From Oceanospirillum sp048270425 (GTDB lineage: Bacteria > Pseudomonadota > Gammaproteobacteria > Pseudomonadales > Halomonadaceae): a DNA stretch of 64,000 bases. The notes below the pieces were generated by a model. That model was given only the letters and a program-made list of their open reading frames with translations, did no database searches and was not told the origin of the DNA. The position numbers and the translations under genes were made by a program. Positions 40,428-49,056 of the stretch are shown here, piece after piece; position 1 is the stretch's first letter; each line of letters starts with the position of its first letter. Where the stretch lies: positions 248,001 through 312,000 of the forward strand of contig JBLWSY010000001.1 of the NCBI GenBank assembly GCA_048270425.1, given 5' to 3'.

Positions 40428-41678
40428 ATGAAGCGATTCGCTCGGCTTTCACTCCTGCTGTCAGGTGCAGCGGCCTTTTTGAGTTTTCCGGCTCAGGCCG
40501 CCAGTTTTGATTGTAAATTAGCAAAGGCCCCCATTGAGCAGCAGATCTGCTCGACAGAATCACTGAACGTTATGGATGAGGTGATAGCGAAACTCTATTT
40601 TAAAGCTCGCCACCTGCCGGGACAGGAGGGCCTGAAAGAAGATCAGAAAAATTGGCTGAAAGATCGCAATGAAACCTGCGCGCTCATGCCCCAGCGTGAA
40701 TGTGAACAGTCCTTTATTGATCGCATCAATGTATTGTTAGAAGCGGTACGTGAACCCATAAAGAATTCCGCTACGGTTGAGGCCCTCATCAAGGATATGA
40801 CAATGCCTGATCTGAGCCTGCTACCGGAACGGGTTCGTCATATGGCGGAATCTCTGGGTACGGATATTTACACTCCGTGGCCACGTAAGCAGCTGCTGAG
40901 TATGAATATCAGCTCGATTCCTGTGGTTGCCCTGGTCGATAACAAGCCGTTCGTTTATTTCACTTATTACAATCCCGAAGTGAGAAAACAGTGTTTCTAC
41001 GAGTACAACATTCTTGAGAACCAAGGTGTTCAGGGGAAATGTGATATCGGCACCCAGGTTGGTCTTTATGGTGATCAGATTCTGGTTAACCAGCACTGGA
41101 GCAAAAGTGACGAATACTACGGTGTAACTGCCGGAACACTCAGCGAAGGCAATATGGCAGAGGTTGGCGTTGATGATAAGCCGGGCTTTTTTGCCAATCA
41201 GATTCGTGAGCAGTCGGTCTGGATGGCCTCAAAGGATGGTAACAAGCTGGCGGTAGTGGCTAAGTTTGTTTTTCAGGAAGATCTGGGTAGTTCAATGCCT
41301 TACCAGCAGAGCCTTCAGCTGGAGCGTATGCGCGAAATGACCAACCCTGAGGCACTGAAAGATGCGCGTCCGCTGGTGGTTTATGACCGCGTGACCGACA
41401 AAGTCAGCATGTCACCGGATCTTCTGCCGAACAAGGATGATTATTACTGGGAGAGCATTTTCGGTATTCGCTGGAATGAGGACAGCAAAACGGTTTTCTT
41501 CGACAACGAGGGCAGTCGTCTGGCCTGCATCTGGGAGTTTGATCCGAGTGACAACAAACTCTACAAGATTGTGCCGGAGTCTGAAGCGATAAACCCTTAT
41601 CCTTTCACGTTAGATGGACAGGACTTTATCCTTTACAGCGTTGATAACAAGATCATGATGGCGGCGCGTCCACGTTAG
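40428..41678 (+). CDS. Exported protein with N-terminal LprI/DUF1311 domain
   Basis: 416 residues. Signal peptide ending AQAAS; an LprI-type (DUF1311) domain about 26-110 with C-K-L-A-K-A-P-I-E-Q-Q-I-C and the second cysteine pair CALMPQRECEQ; LprI proteins include lysozyme inhibitors. The C-terminal 300 residues show repeated short beta-like segments and look like a large extracytoplasmic domain of unknown family. Could protect the wall or bind a periplasmic partner. Monocistronic, convergent with the NarL-family regulator gene. Confidence 0.82.
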   Translation: MKRFARLSLLLSGAAAFLSFPAQAASFDCKLAKAPIEQQICSTESLNVMDEVIAKLYFKARHLPGQEGLKEDQKNWLKDRNETCALMPQRECEQSFIDRINVLLEAVREPIKNSATVEALIKDMTMPDLSLLPERVRHMAESLGTDIYTPWPRKQLLSMNISSIPVVALVDNKPFVYFTYYNPEVRKQCFYEYNILENQGVQGKCDIGTQVGLYGDQILVNQHWSKSDEYYGVTAGTLSEGNMAEVGVDDKPGFFANQIREQSVWMASKDGNKLAVVAKFVFQEDLGSSMPYQQSLQLERMREMTNPEALKDARPLVVYDRVTDKVSMSPDLLPNKDDYYWESIFGIRWNEDSKTVFFDNEGSRLACIWEFDPSDNKLYKIVPESEAINPYPFTLDGQDFILYSVDNKIMMAARPR

Positions 41679-41694
41679 TTTTCCGGGGCTGAAC

Positions 41695-42336
41695 TCAAAG
41701 CAGCCCCAGATCAATCGCTTTAAGCACCGCCCGGGTTCGATCCCGTACATCCAGCTTTCGGAGCACAAAAGAGACCTGATTACGGATCGTGCCCTCTGAC
41801 CTGCAGAGCGCATTGGCGATCTCGCTGTTGGAGTAGCCCGCCGCAATCAGGCTAAGCACCTTAAGTTCGCTGTCGGTCAGGGTTTCTATTACGGGGCTTT
41901 GGTCGTCATTCTGTTTTGGTGCGGCGTTCAGAATCCGGTCGGTTATACCGGGAGAAAGTGCTGTTCCACCCTTAGCCAGCGTCTCAATTGCCCCGGTCAG
42001 ACGTTCCAGATTGATATCCTTCAGGGCGTAACCCTTGGCGCCATAGCGAATGCACTCCAGCGCCTGTTCCGTGTCATCAAAGGTGGTCAGTACCAGAACC
42101 GGCTGCGTTAAATCCTGTTCCCGCATCGCTTTTAAAACACCTATGCCGTCAAGAACCGGCATACGGATATCCAGCAGGACGACATCAATTTCGCCACCCT
42201 GATCCGTCAATAATTGCAGCGCTTCCTCACCGTTGGCGGCTTCAGCCACGACCTGAATATTCTCTTTTAACGCCAGCAGGCTTTTCAGTCCTTCGCGCAG
42301 CAGTGTCTGATCATCAACCAAAAGCACCCTGATCAT
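41695..42336 (-). CDS. NarL/FixJ family response regulator
   Basis: 213 residues: receiver with acidic pocket LLVDDQ and phosphoacceptor D56 (VLLDIRMP), Thr/Lys switch residues (VLTTFDD, YALKDI), then a LuxR-type helix-turn-helix (LTDSELKVLSLIAAGYSNSE, RSEGTIRNQVSFVLRKL). It is the cognate regulator of the HisKA_3 kinase encoded 36 bases upstream. Likely targets include the divergent MipA/ABC block. Cytosolic. Confidence 0.95.
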   Translation of the reverse strand: MIRVLLVDDQTLLREGLKSLLALKENIQVVAEAANGEEALQLLTDQGGEIDVVLLDIRMPVLDGIGVLKAMREQDLTQPVLVLTTFDDTEQALECIRYGAKGYALKDINLERLTGAIETLAKGGTALSPGITDRILNAAPKQNDDQSPVIETLTDSELKVLSLIAAGYSNSEIANALCRSEGTIRNQVSFVLRKLDVRDRTRAVLKAIDLGLL

Positions 42337-42372
42337 GGCTTAAATTCCTTGTTTCTGAATATATAGCGTCAT

Positions 42373-43668
42373 TTAGAACACATCCGTTTCGACAAAAGGG
42401 ATAGTGATTCGGATCGCAAAACCCAGTTCGTTGTTGCCAGCCTCCAGCTTGCCATCAAAGGGGGCGAGCCGTTCAGCCATGCCGGTTAGGCCATTTCCGG
42501 CCTGATGGGGTTGAGCAGGTATCCTGGCTTTTTGGTTGCCGTTGTCCTGAATCGTCAGGCAGAGGCCGGAATCATCCTTCATCAGGCTGATTTGTATCTG
42601 GTCGGCCGGACTGTGCTTCATGCAGTTGGTCAGGGCTTCCTGAACGGCATGGAAGAGAGCCCCCGCCAGCTGCGCGTTACAGATGGTCAGATCGGGATCG
42701 GTCTCAAGCTCTGCTTCAAGCTTCGGCAGGTTACTGCAAAGGGTTATCAGCGCCGTAGCCAGATCGATTTTACGCTGTTCCCGCAAGGTGCTGACGGAGC
42801 TTCGAACATCACTCAGCAGCAGCCGGGTGATCTGCTGAGCCTTGGCAATATGCTCCGGCGCTTGTTCTGCTTTGCAGTGGTTAGCTACTTCCAGCTGAAT
42901 GCTGAGTCCTGTGAGGTGGTGGCCGAGGGTATCGTGCAGATCCCGTGCGATTCTCAGACGTTCATCCCGCGCGGCGGTGTCATGCAGCAGGGTTTGAGTG
43001 GCTTTTAGTTCCCGCAGCAGGTTGGCGGATTGCGCCCGAGCTTCCCGCTCAGAATGCAGCCGTATCGCAAACATATAGGCAAAGGTGTTGTAGAGGGTAA
43101 AGGCAAGGCCGTTAATCAGCACATGACTTTGGCCATTCGCACCGGCATCGAAAAGAGCAATCAGAACGGGCAGCAGAATCACGGGAAGAATCTGCATCGG
43201 TTTCAAGCCGTAATCCACCAGTTTGACCAGATAGATAATCAGCAGAATAGCGACCAGCCCGATATGGAAGAAAAGCAGCAGGCCGCAGAGGATCAAAAGG
43301 GTGCCGATCAGTACCGGTGAGGCCAGCTTGGGCCAGCGCTGGCGGAAAAACTCGGTGTAGATCAGGTAGAGCAAAAACAGGAAGAAAGCCCCGCAGACCA
43401 GAATCAGATTGGTAAGGTTCGGCTCCGGCAGGTAATCCGGTCGTATCTCAGGTGCGATCCAGGTTTCAAAGGTATAAAAGCCAACAAAGTCCCAGGTCAG
43501 CAGCGCCAGCAGAAACTCGTAATGTTCCTTCACACGACTGAAAAAATGGCGCAGAGGGCTATTTTTTTTGTTCCCTGTTTGTTTACCGCCTGCTTGTTTA
43601 CCACTTAATTGTTTGCCCCTTGGATAGCTCAGAGTCTGGTTTTTGGCGGGCTGATTGTTCTGATCCAT
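42373..43668 (-). CDS. HisKA_3 sensor histidine kinase (DesK/LiaS-like)
   Basis: 431 residues. A basic, glycine-rich N-terminus, about six transmembrane helices (60-220), a coiled linker, and the HisKA_3 dimerisation domain with the phosphoacceptor in DLHDTLGHHLTGLSIQ, then a HATPase with QEALTNCMKHSP and NGLTGMAERLAPF. Kinases of this class often sense membrane or envelope condition (DesK, LiaS). No periplasmic ligand domain is evident. Divergent from the MipA/LolA-like/ABC block, with shared dyads. Confidence 0.93.
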   Translation of the reverse strand: MDQNNQPAKNQTLSYPRGKQLSGKQAGGKQTGNKKNSPLRHFFSRVKEHYEFLLALLTWDFVGFYTFETWIAPEIRPDYLPEPNLTNLILVCGAFFLFLLYLIYTEFFRQRWPKLASPVLIGTLLILCGLLLFFHIGLVAILLIIYLVKLVDYGLKPMQILPVILLPVLIALFDAGANGQSHVLINGLAFTLYNTFAYMFAIRLHSEREARAQSANLLRELKATQTLLHDTAARDERLRIARDLHDTLGHHLTGLSIQLEVANHCKAEQAPEHIAKAQQITRLLLSDVRSSVSTLREQRKIDLATALITLCSNLPKLEAELETDPDLTICNAQLAGALFHAVQEALTNCMKHSPADQIQISLMKDDSGLCLTIQDNGNQKARIPAQPHQAGNGLTGMAERLAPFDGKLEAGNNELGFAIRITIPFVETDVF

Positions 43669-43742
43669 CGGGCTTTCACATCCGGGCTGTTTTTATCTTA
43701 TGTTCAGGCCGAAACTTTAGCGTTTTTAACCGTTTAAAGCGA

Positions 43743-43784
43743 TGTGATAAATGTCACGATGGGGCTTGTGACATTTGCCACAAG
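43743..43784. promoter_or_regulatory. Dyads with CRP-like spacing between the kinase and MipA genes
   Basis: Two 16-base elements, TGTGA-N6-TCACG at 43743-43758 and TGTGA-N6-CCACA at 43767-43782, each match 9 of 10 CRP/Vfr fixed positions and start 24 bases apart. Overlapping them, AAATGTCAC (43749-43757) and GTGACATTT (43768-43776) form a perfect 9-base dyad with a 10-base spacer that could instead be the site of the divergent response regulator. Which reading is right cannot be told. Confidence 0.5.
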
Positions 43785-43853
43785 CCGCTTACCACCTAAC
43801 TCCCTAAACTCGCTTTCAAATCATTTGATCGATTTATCACAGGAAGCGAAGTC

Positions 43854-44693
43854 ATGATCCAGCCCCACGGAATGCCACAACTAAAAACGCCTTTCTCTCC
43901 TCGCTCAGTTCTTGCCTTGCTGCTGGGGCTGACGACTATGACTGCCGCCAACGCTCAGCCGGGTACGGGGCAGCAGGCACAGCATCAAACGGATCAGGTG
44001 CGTTGGGAGTTTGGGGTATTGGCCAGTGTGCTGGAAACGCCCTGGAAGGGCCTGTCGGCTCAGTCCACGGCGCTGCCCTTTGTTAATGCGGAGCTGGGCA
44101 ACTGGCGTTTTGGCCCTAAATACGGCGTTGCGCAATACCTGATCAATCTTGATGCCGTTCAATATGGCATCGGTGTTGGCTATCGGGATGAGAGCTATCA
44201 GAGCGACTGGATTCCGGGCTTTAAGAAATCGGATGCGCCGGAGCTGGAGGGTTACCGGTCCGGTGGTGGCGATCTGACCCTGTTGACCCGTGTGCGTTAT
44301 CAACGTCTTGCCTTAAAGCTGGAACAGGATATTTCCGATAACTCCAACGGCCTGACCGCCGAAGTCATGATAGAGCATCCAGTATACGGCCGAGGCTTAG
44401 GCTGGAATCTGAAAGCCCATGGCGGTATCTACTGGCAAAGTGAAGATTACGTGCAGCATCTCTATGGTATCTCCGGTAGCAATATTAATGCTGCCAAAGG
44501 CCGAACGGCTTATACGCCGGAAAGTGCTCTGAATCCTTTTGTCGGTATTAACACCAGCTATATCTTTGATCGGCAGTGGGGACTTCACGGCTTCTACCGC
44601 TTTGAGCGACTGGACAGCACCATTACCGATAGCCCCATCGTTGATGAGAAAAACAAACAGTCATTGGGGATGATGTTGACCTATCGGATGTAA
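43854..44693 (+). CDS. MipA/OmpV family outer membrane protein (second copy)
   Basis: 279 residues: signal peptide (SVLALLLGLTTMTAANAQPG) then a barrel-like sequence ending in an aromatic-containing strand (GMMLTYRM). Motifs LETPWKGLSAQSTALPFVNA and FGPKYGVAQYLI fit MipA/OmpV. First gene of a plus-strand block with a LolA-like protein, FtsX permeases and LolD-like ATPase; divergent from a two-component system. The upstream spacing AGGAAGCGAAGTC is acceptable. Distinct from the copy at 28391-29137. Confidence 0.92.
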   Translation: MIQPHGMPQLKTPFSPRSVLALLLGLTTMTAANAQPGTGQQAQHQTDQVRWEFGVLASVLETPWKGLSAQSTALPFVNAELGNWRFGPKYGVAQYLINLDAVQYGIGVGYRDESYQSDWIPGFKKSDAPELEGYRSGGGDLTLLTRVRYQRLALKLEQDISDNSNGLTAEVMIEHPVYGRGLGWNLKAHGGIYWQSEDYVQHLYGISGSNINAAKGRTAYTPESALNPFVGINTSYIFDRQWGLHGFYRFERLDSTITDSPIVDEKNKQSLGMMLTYRM

Positions 44694-44763
44694 GCCTTTA
44701 TCCCAAGGGGATAGAATGATCTTAATAAGTTCCCCCAGAGAGTCCGGCATGCAGGAGAGCAGA

Positions 44764-45579
44764 ATGGAAACTAGCCGTCGAATCATCACATCACGACCAG
44801 CTTTAAAAGCTTTCAGGCTGATGTTGGTAACAGCCTTGCTGATGTTGGTCGGGCTGCAGAATGCGTCAGCGGATATTTCCCCAAGTGAGCCACTGACTGC
44901 AAAACAGCTGCTGGATCATATCGATCAGCTCTGGCGGGGAAATACCTCCCACACGTTAATGCAGATGCAGGTGAAAACCCGTCGTTATCAGAGAACGATG
45001 GAGATGGAAGCCTGGTCTATGGGGGATGAGCACTCGCTGGTGGTGATTCAGCAACCCGTTAAGGACAAGGGCATTGCCACCCTCAAGGTGGAAGAAAATA
45101 TCTGGAACTATCTGCCGAAGATCAACCGCGTGACCAAGGTGCCTGCCAGTATGATGTCCGGTTCCTGGATGGGCAGCCACTTTACCAATGATGATCTGGT
45201 GAAAGAGAGCAAGTTTGCTTCCGATTACGACTCCGAGATCACCTTCAACGGCAAACGGGATGGTCGTGCTTTGTATGAGATTACGGCGATTCCCAAACCG
45301 GATGCAGCGGTTGTCTGGGGTAAGGTAGTGATGGAGATCGATCCGCAGACGCTGGCTCCGATCCGCACGCTTTATTTTGATGAGCAGCAGTCCCTAGTCC
45401 GCTCCATGCTGTTTGAAGAACTGCAGCAGATCGGTCGTTATCAGGTGCCTATGGTGATGCGACTCCTGCCGGAAGATAAACCCGGTGAGTCCACCGTGAT
45501 CACCTACAAGTCCATTGAATTTGACCTGCCTCTTGAGCCACGCTTTTTCTCCCTGCAAAACCTGAAGCGTGGCCGCTGA
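44764..45579 (+). CDS. Outer-membrane lipoprotein-sorting-like protein (LolA-like fold)
   Basis: 271 residues from the ATG at 44764 (AGGAGAGCAGA upstream); an in-frame ATG at 44716 with AAGGGG before it is an alternative. Signal peptide about 20-36 ending in ASADI, then a LolA-like half-barrel with MQMQVKTRRYQRTMEMEAWS, LPKINRVTKVPASMMSGSWM and GRYQVPMVMRLLPED. The family (PF17131-type) is often found next to membrane transporters and is thought to carry lipids or lipoproteins across the periplasm. Followed by two FtsX permeases. Confidence 0.88.
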   Translation: METSRRIITSRPALKAFRLMLVTALLMLVGLQNASADISPSEPLTAKQLLDHIDQLWRGNTSHTLMQMQVKTRRYQRTMEMEAWSMGDEHSLVVIQQPVKDKGIATLKVEENIWNYLPKINRVTKVPASMMSGSWMGSHFTNDDLVKESKFASDYDSEITFNGKRDGRALYEITAIPKPDAAVVWGKVVMEIDPQTLAPIRTLYFDEQQSLVRSMLFEELQQIGRYQVPMVMRLLPEDKPGESTVITYKSIEFDLPLEPRFFSLQNLKRGR

Positions 45580-45580
45580 T

Positions 45581-46894
45581 ATGGCCTACGAATCTCTTAC
45601 TGAAAAAACGGGTTCTGCAGTATCACCCTCTGTTTTGGGTCATCCCCGCATGCTGGTCTTTATGGGCTGGCGCAATATCTGGCGTAATCCGGTACGCAGT
45701 CTGCTGACGGTTTCTGCGTTGGCGGGCGGGTTGATAATTGTGATTCTCTTCTCTGCCTTGCTGGAGGGAATGTCCCGGCAGATGGTGCATTACGCTACTA
45801 ACCTCACCAGCGGGCATATTCAGTTGCACCGACAGGCTTATATCGACGATCAGGATCTCTATGCCACCCTGCCATGGGATTATCTGACAGCGTTAGAGCA
45901 GCGCTTTCCTCACTTAACTTTTGCCCCTCGTTTGCAGGCTGCTGGACTTGCGAGCAGTAAGGAGAGTTCTACCGGCGTCATGCTGCGTGCTGTTGATCCC
46001 AAAAGGGAAGGCAAGGTAACGGTTCAGCTGGATAAGGTTACGGAGGGGCGTTCAGACCTGAGTGATAATTGCGTGCTGGTGGGCAAAAGTCTGGCGAAGA
46101 AACTATCCCTTAAACCCGGCAGTGAGCTGATTCTGGTCACTCAGGCCGCTGATGGCAGTATCGGTAACGCTATCTTTATTGTTTCCGGAATTCTTAAACC
46201 TCTGGAACCGGGTTTTGACCGCGCTGGCATCCTGATGTCGATTGATAATTTTCAACAACTGATGGTGCTGAGCGAGGGCTTTCACGAACTTGCCGTGCAT
46301 CTGACGCAACCTGAGCTGTTAAATCAGATTCAGCAACAGCTGATTCAGGCCATCACCGACTTACAGCAGCAGAAATCGCTGGATGAATGGGGTGGTGCTG
46401 CGGTTGTACGCAGCTGGCAACAGCTGACGCCCATGGTGGCGAACATGATGCAGATGAGCCAATCCATGCTCACCGTGATCGGATTTATTGTGGTTGGCCT
46501 GGCCTCAATGGGGCTGGTAAACACCCTGCTGATGGCGCTGCATGAACGTCGGCATGAATTGGGTATTTTGCGGGCAATCGGTATGAAAGGGCGTCATCTG
46601 ATGCTGCTGATGCTGATTGAATCCTTCTTTCTTGCACTCCTTGCGGCGCTTTTAGGTGCGGGTCTTGGTTCACTGGCGGGTTTGTGGCTGGAAAGCCACG
46701 GCATCGATTTCAGCAGCCGTATGCCGGATGGCTACGACTGGGGCGGACTGGTGTTTGAACCTGTGATGACCGCCTATCTCAACCTGACTCAGGTGGCAGG
46801 GTTAAGCCTGCTGATGGTAACGGTTGCCCTGCTGAGTGCCCTGATACCCAGCTGGCAGCTGATCAAACTGAAACCTGCGGAGGTACTGCGCTGA
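45581..46894 (+). CDS. ABC transporter permease, FtsX/LolE family (1)
   Basis: 437 residues from the ATG at 45581, two bases after the preceding stop; a GTG at 45569 is an alternative start. One N-terminal helix (NPVRSLLTVSALAGGLIIVI), a MacB-type periplasmic domain about 70-260, then three C-terminal helices with the FtsX domain. LRAIGMKGRHLMLLMLIESF is the typical intracellular loop. Its stop overlaps the ATG of the next permease by one base. Predicted to form a heterodimer with it, powered by the LolD-like ATPase. Confidence 0.93.
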   Translation: MAYESLTEKTGSAVSPSVLGHPRMLVFMGWRNIWRNPVRSLLTVSALAGGLIIVILFSALLEGMSRQMVHYATNLTSGHIQLHRQAYIDDQDLYATLPWDYLTALEQRFPHLTFAPRLQAAGLASSKESSTGVMLRAVDPKREGKVTVQLDKVTEGRSDLSDNCVLVGKSLAKKLSLKPGSELILVTQAADGSIGNAIFIVSGILKPLEPGFDRAGILMSIDNFQQLMVLSEGFHELAVHLTQPELLNQIQQQLIQAITDLQQQKSLDEWGGAAVVRSWQQLTPMVANMMQMSQSMLTVIGFIVVGLASMGLVNTLLMALHERRHELGILRAIGMKGRHLMLLMLIESFFLALLAALLGAGLGSLAGLWLESHGIDFSSRMPDGYDWGGLVFEPVMTAYLNLTQVAGLSLLMVTVALLSALIPSWQLIKLKPAEVLR

Positions 46895-48291
46895 TGACTT
46901 CTGTTTCCTCCGGTTCCATGAAAAGACAGCACGCTGCAGGTTTGCCCTTGGCCCTGCTGCTTCGGCTGGCGTGGCGCAATCTCTGGCGTCATCGTAAGCG
47001 TACCCTGATCACCCTGACCTCCATTGCGATTGGCTTTGCCATGGCCGTGATCTCCATCGGCATCGGTGATGGCAGCCACAACAGTATGATCCGTAATGCG
47101 ATCACGCTGGGTGAGGGGCATCTGGCGGTTCAGCCGAAAGGCTATCTGGAAGCGCCATCAAACAGTCTGATGATTGCTGATGGGAAAGGGCTGATTGATC
47201 AGCTTCAGCAGCCCCTGAGTGCGCTTGCCCAGCAGGGCATTCAGGTCAGCGCAATTCCGCGAATCTCACTGCAACTGCTGGCCAGCACGGCGAATAACTC
47301 CGTTGGCGTAGGGCTGGAATCGGTTTCCGGAGAAGCTACAGATCCAAGATCAGAACAGCTGAGAAAAGGGCTGACAGCCGGCGACTGGCTCTCCGAAGAG
47401 CAGGAAAATGGCATTGTTCTGGGACAGGCGCTGGCGAACAAGCTGAAAGTTCGTCTTGGCAGCAAGGTCGTGCTGATGGCGGGTACCCAGGGCGGTGATA
47501 CCACAGCTCAGTTAGGACGGGTTCGGGGAATTTTCCAGACCGGAATGGATAATCTGGACAGTTATCTGATTCTGGCACCTTTGGAGCTGGGGCGGTTATT
47601 CCTGCAGGCAGAGCTAACGGCAACTGGCGCTCATATTGAAACCAAAACCGACACTGAAACCAAAACGGAAATTGAAGCCGAAACCGCTCAGCCACTGACC
47701 CGTATCGCCTTGTTTGTCTCACCGGCAGATGCTGCCAATCAGGTGTGGATTGAGCTGAACAAAGCCTTGAAATCAGCACTGGAGCATCAGCAACTGGCTT
47801 TACTGGACTGGCAAACTCTGATGCCGGATCTGGTGCAGTTTGTGGCGTTGGATGATGCCGGTAATTACGTCTTCTTGCTGCTGATTCTGATTATGGTGCT
47901 GTTTGGCATCATCAATACGGTACTGATGAGTGTACTGGAACGCACCCGGGAATTTGGCCTGCTACGGGCGTTGGGACTGGCGCGGATTCAGCTGATGTTG
48001 CTGGTCTGCTGTGAAGCCTTTCTGTTAAGCCTCTTGGCGCTGCTGTTCGGTTGGCTGTTGGGCGGTGGTTTGCATCTGGCGTTGTCCGCTAATGGGCTGG
48101 ATCTTTCCGGCATGATGGGAGACAGCACCGCCATTATGGGCACCTATATGGACCCTGTGATTCGCCCGGAGCTTTCTCTGAACCGCATCGGGCAGCTAAG
48201 CGGCGGTATTTTTCTGGTCACCTTGCTATCGGGCCTGTATCCCGCCATTAAGGCCAGTCGGGTCGCACCGGTTGATGCGCTTAAGACCTGA
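46894..48291 (+). CDS. ABC transporter permease, FtsX/LolC family (2)
   Basis: 465 residues with the same layout: N-terminal helix (RTLITLTSIAIGFAMAVISI), large periplasmic domain, three C-terminal helices with LLRALGLARIQLMLLVCCEA. Unusual is a low-complexity insert of ETKTDTETKTEIEAETAQ inside the periplasmic domain (about 47640-47693), built from repeated Glu/Lys-Thr codons. Starts inside the preceding stop codon (ATGA-type overlap), so the two permeases are translationally coupled. Confidence 0.93.
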   Translation: MTSVSSGSMKRQHAAGLPLALLLRLAWRNLWRHRKRTLITLTSIAIGFAMAVISIGIGDGSHNSMIRNAITLGEGHLAVQPKGYLEAPSNSLMIADGKGLIDQLQQPLSALAQQGIQVSAIPRISLQLLASTANNSVGVGLESVSGEATDPRSEQLRKGLTAGDWLSEEQENGIVLGQALANKLKVRLGSKVVLMAGTQGGDTTAQLGRVRGIFQTGMDNLDSYLILAPLELGRLFLQAELTATGAHIETKTDTETKTEIEAETAQPLTRIALFVSPADAANQVWIELNKALKSALEHQQLALLDWQTLMPDLVQFVALDDAGNYVFLLLILIMVLFGIINTVLMSVLERTREFGLLRALGLARIQLMLLVCCEAFLLSLLALLFGWLLGGGLHLALSANGLDLSGMMGDSTAIMGTYMDPVIRPELSLNRIGQLSGGIFLVTLLSGLYPAIKASRVAPVDALKT

Positions 48292-48365
48292 TGAACTTGG
48301 GACCTGATGGATTGAATGCCCTCTACACGGGTTCCCGTATTGAATCGATTTTATAAGGACATCCC

Positions 48366-49052
48366 ATGGCACTGTTAAGCCTGAGCAATATCAGCAAAAT
48401 TTATCAGCAGGGCGAGCTGACGGTTCCTGCGTTGCAGGAGGTAAACCTGACCGTTGAGCAGGGTGAGTTCGCGGCTCTCGTTGGCCCGTCCGGCTCCGGT
48501 AAAACCACCTTGCTGAATATTATCGGTGGGCTGGATACGCCTTCCCAAGGGGAAGTGATGCTGAACGGTCGGGATATGACCCGACTGAGTGAAAGTGATC
48601 TGTCGGATTTTCGCCTCTTCGAGTTAGGTTTTATCTTTCAGGCCTATAATCTGGTGCCGGTGCTCTCAGCGCTGGAAAATGTTGAGCTGATTATGGTGCT
48701 GCAGGGGCGGCCGGAAAAAGAGCGACGGGAGCGGGCAGAACACTTTCTGACCTTAGTGGGGCTGGCGGATCAGATGGATCGCCGTCCATCCGGGTTAAGC
48801 GGCGGTCAGCAGCAAAGGGTTGCGGTTGCCCGGGCGTTAGCCGCTGGGCCACGTCTGGTGCTTGCAGATGAACCGACTGCGAATCTGGACTCTGAAAACG
48901 CTACCGCTCTGCTGGATATCATGTACACCCTGAGTCAGGACAAAGAGCTGCAAACCACTTTCCTGTTTTCCACCCATGATCCACGGGTGATGGAGCGTGC
49001 CAAGCGAATTATTACCCTGAGAGACGGGCGTATCGTTTCTGATGAGTGCTGA
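48366..49052 (+). CDS. ABC transporter ATP-binding protein, LolD/MacB type
   Basis: 228 residues with Walker A GPSGSGKTT (about 39-47), Q-loop AYNLVP, signature LSGGQQQR, Walker B RLVLADEPTANLD and H-switch STHDPR. Length and the LSGGQQQRVAVARAL context match LolD-type ATPases that energise FtsX permeases. It lies 74 bases after the second permease, with its own AAGGACATCCC ribosome binding site. Substrate of the system is not known; lipoprotein or lipid transfer is inferred from the neighbours. Confidence 0.95.
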   Translation: MALLSLSNISKIYQQGELTVPALQEVNLTVEQGEFAALVGPSGSGKTTLLNIIGGLDTPSQGEVMLNGRDMTRLSESDLSDFRLFELGFIFQAYNLVPVLSALENVELIMVLQGRPEKERRERAEHFLTLVGLADQMDRRPSGLSGGQQQRVAVARALAAGPRLVLADEPTANLDSENATALLDIMYTLSQDKELQTTFLFSTHDPRVMERAKRIITLRDGRIVSDEC

Positions 49053-49056
49053 GAGG

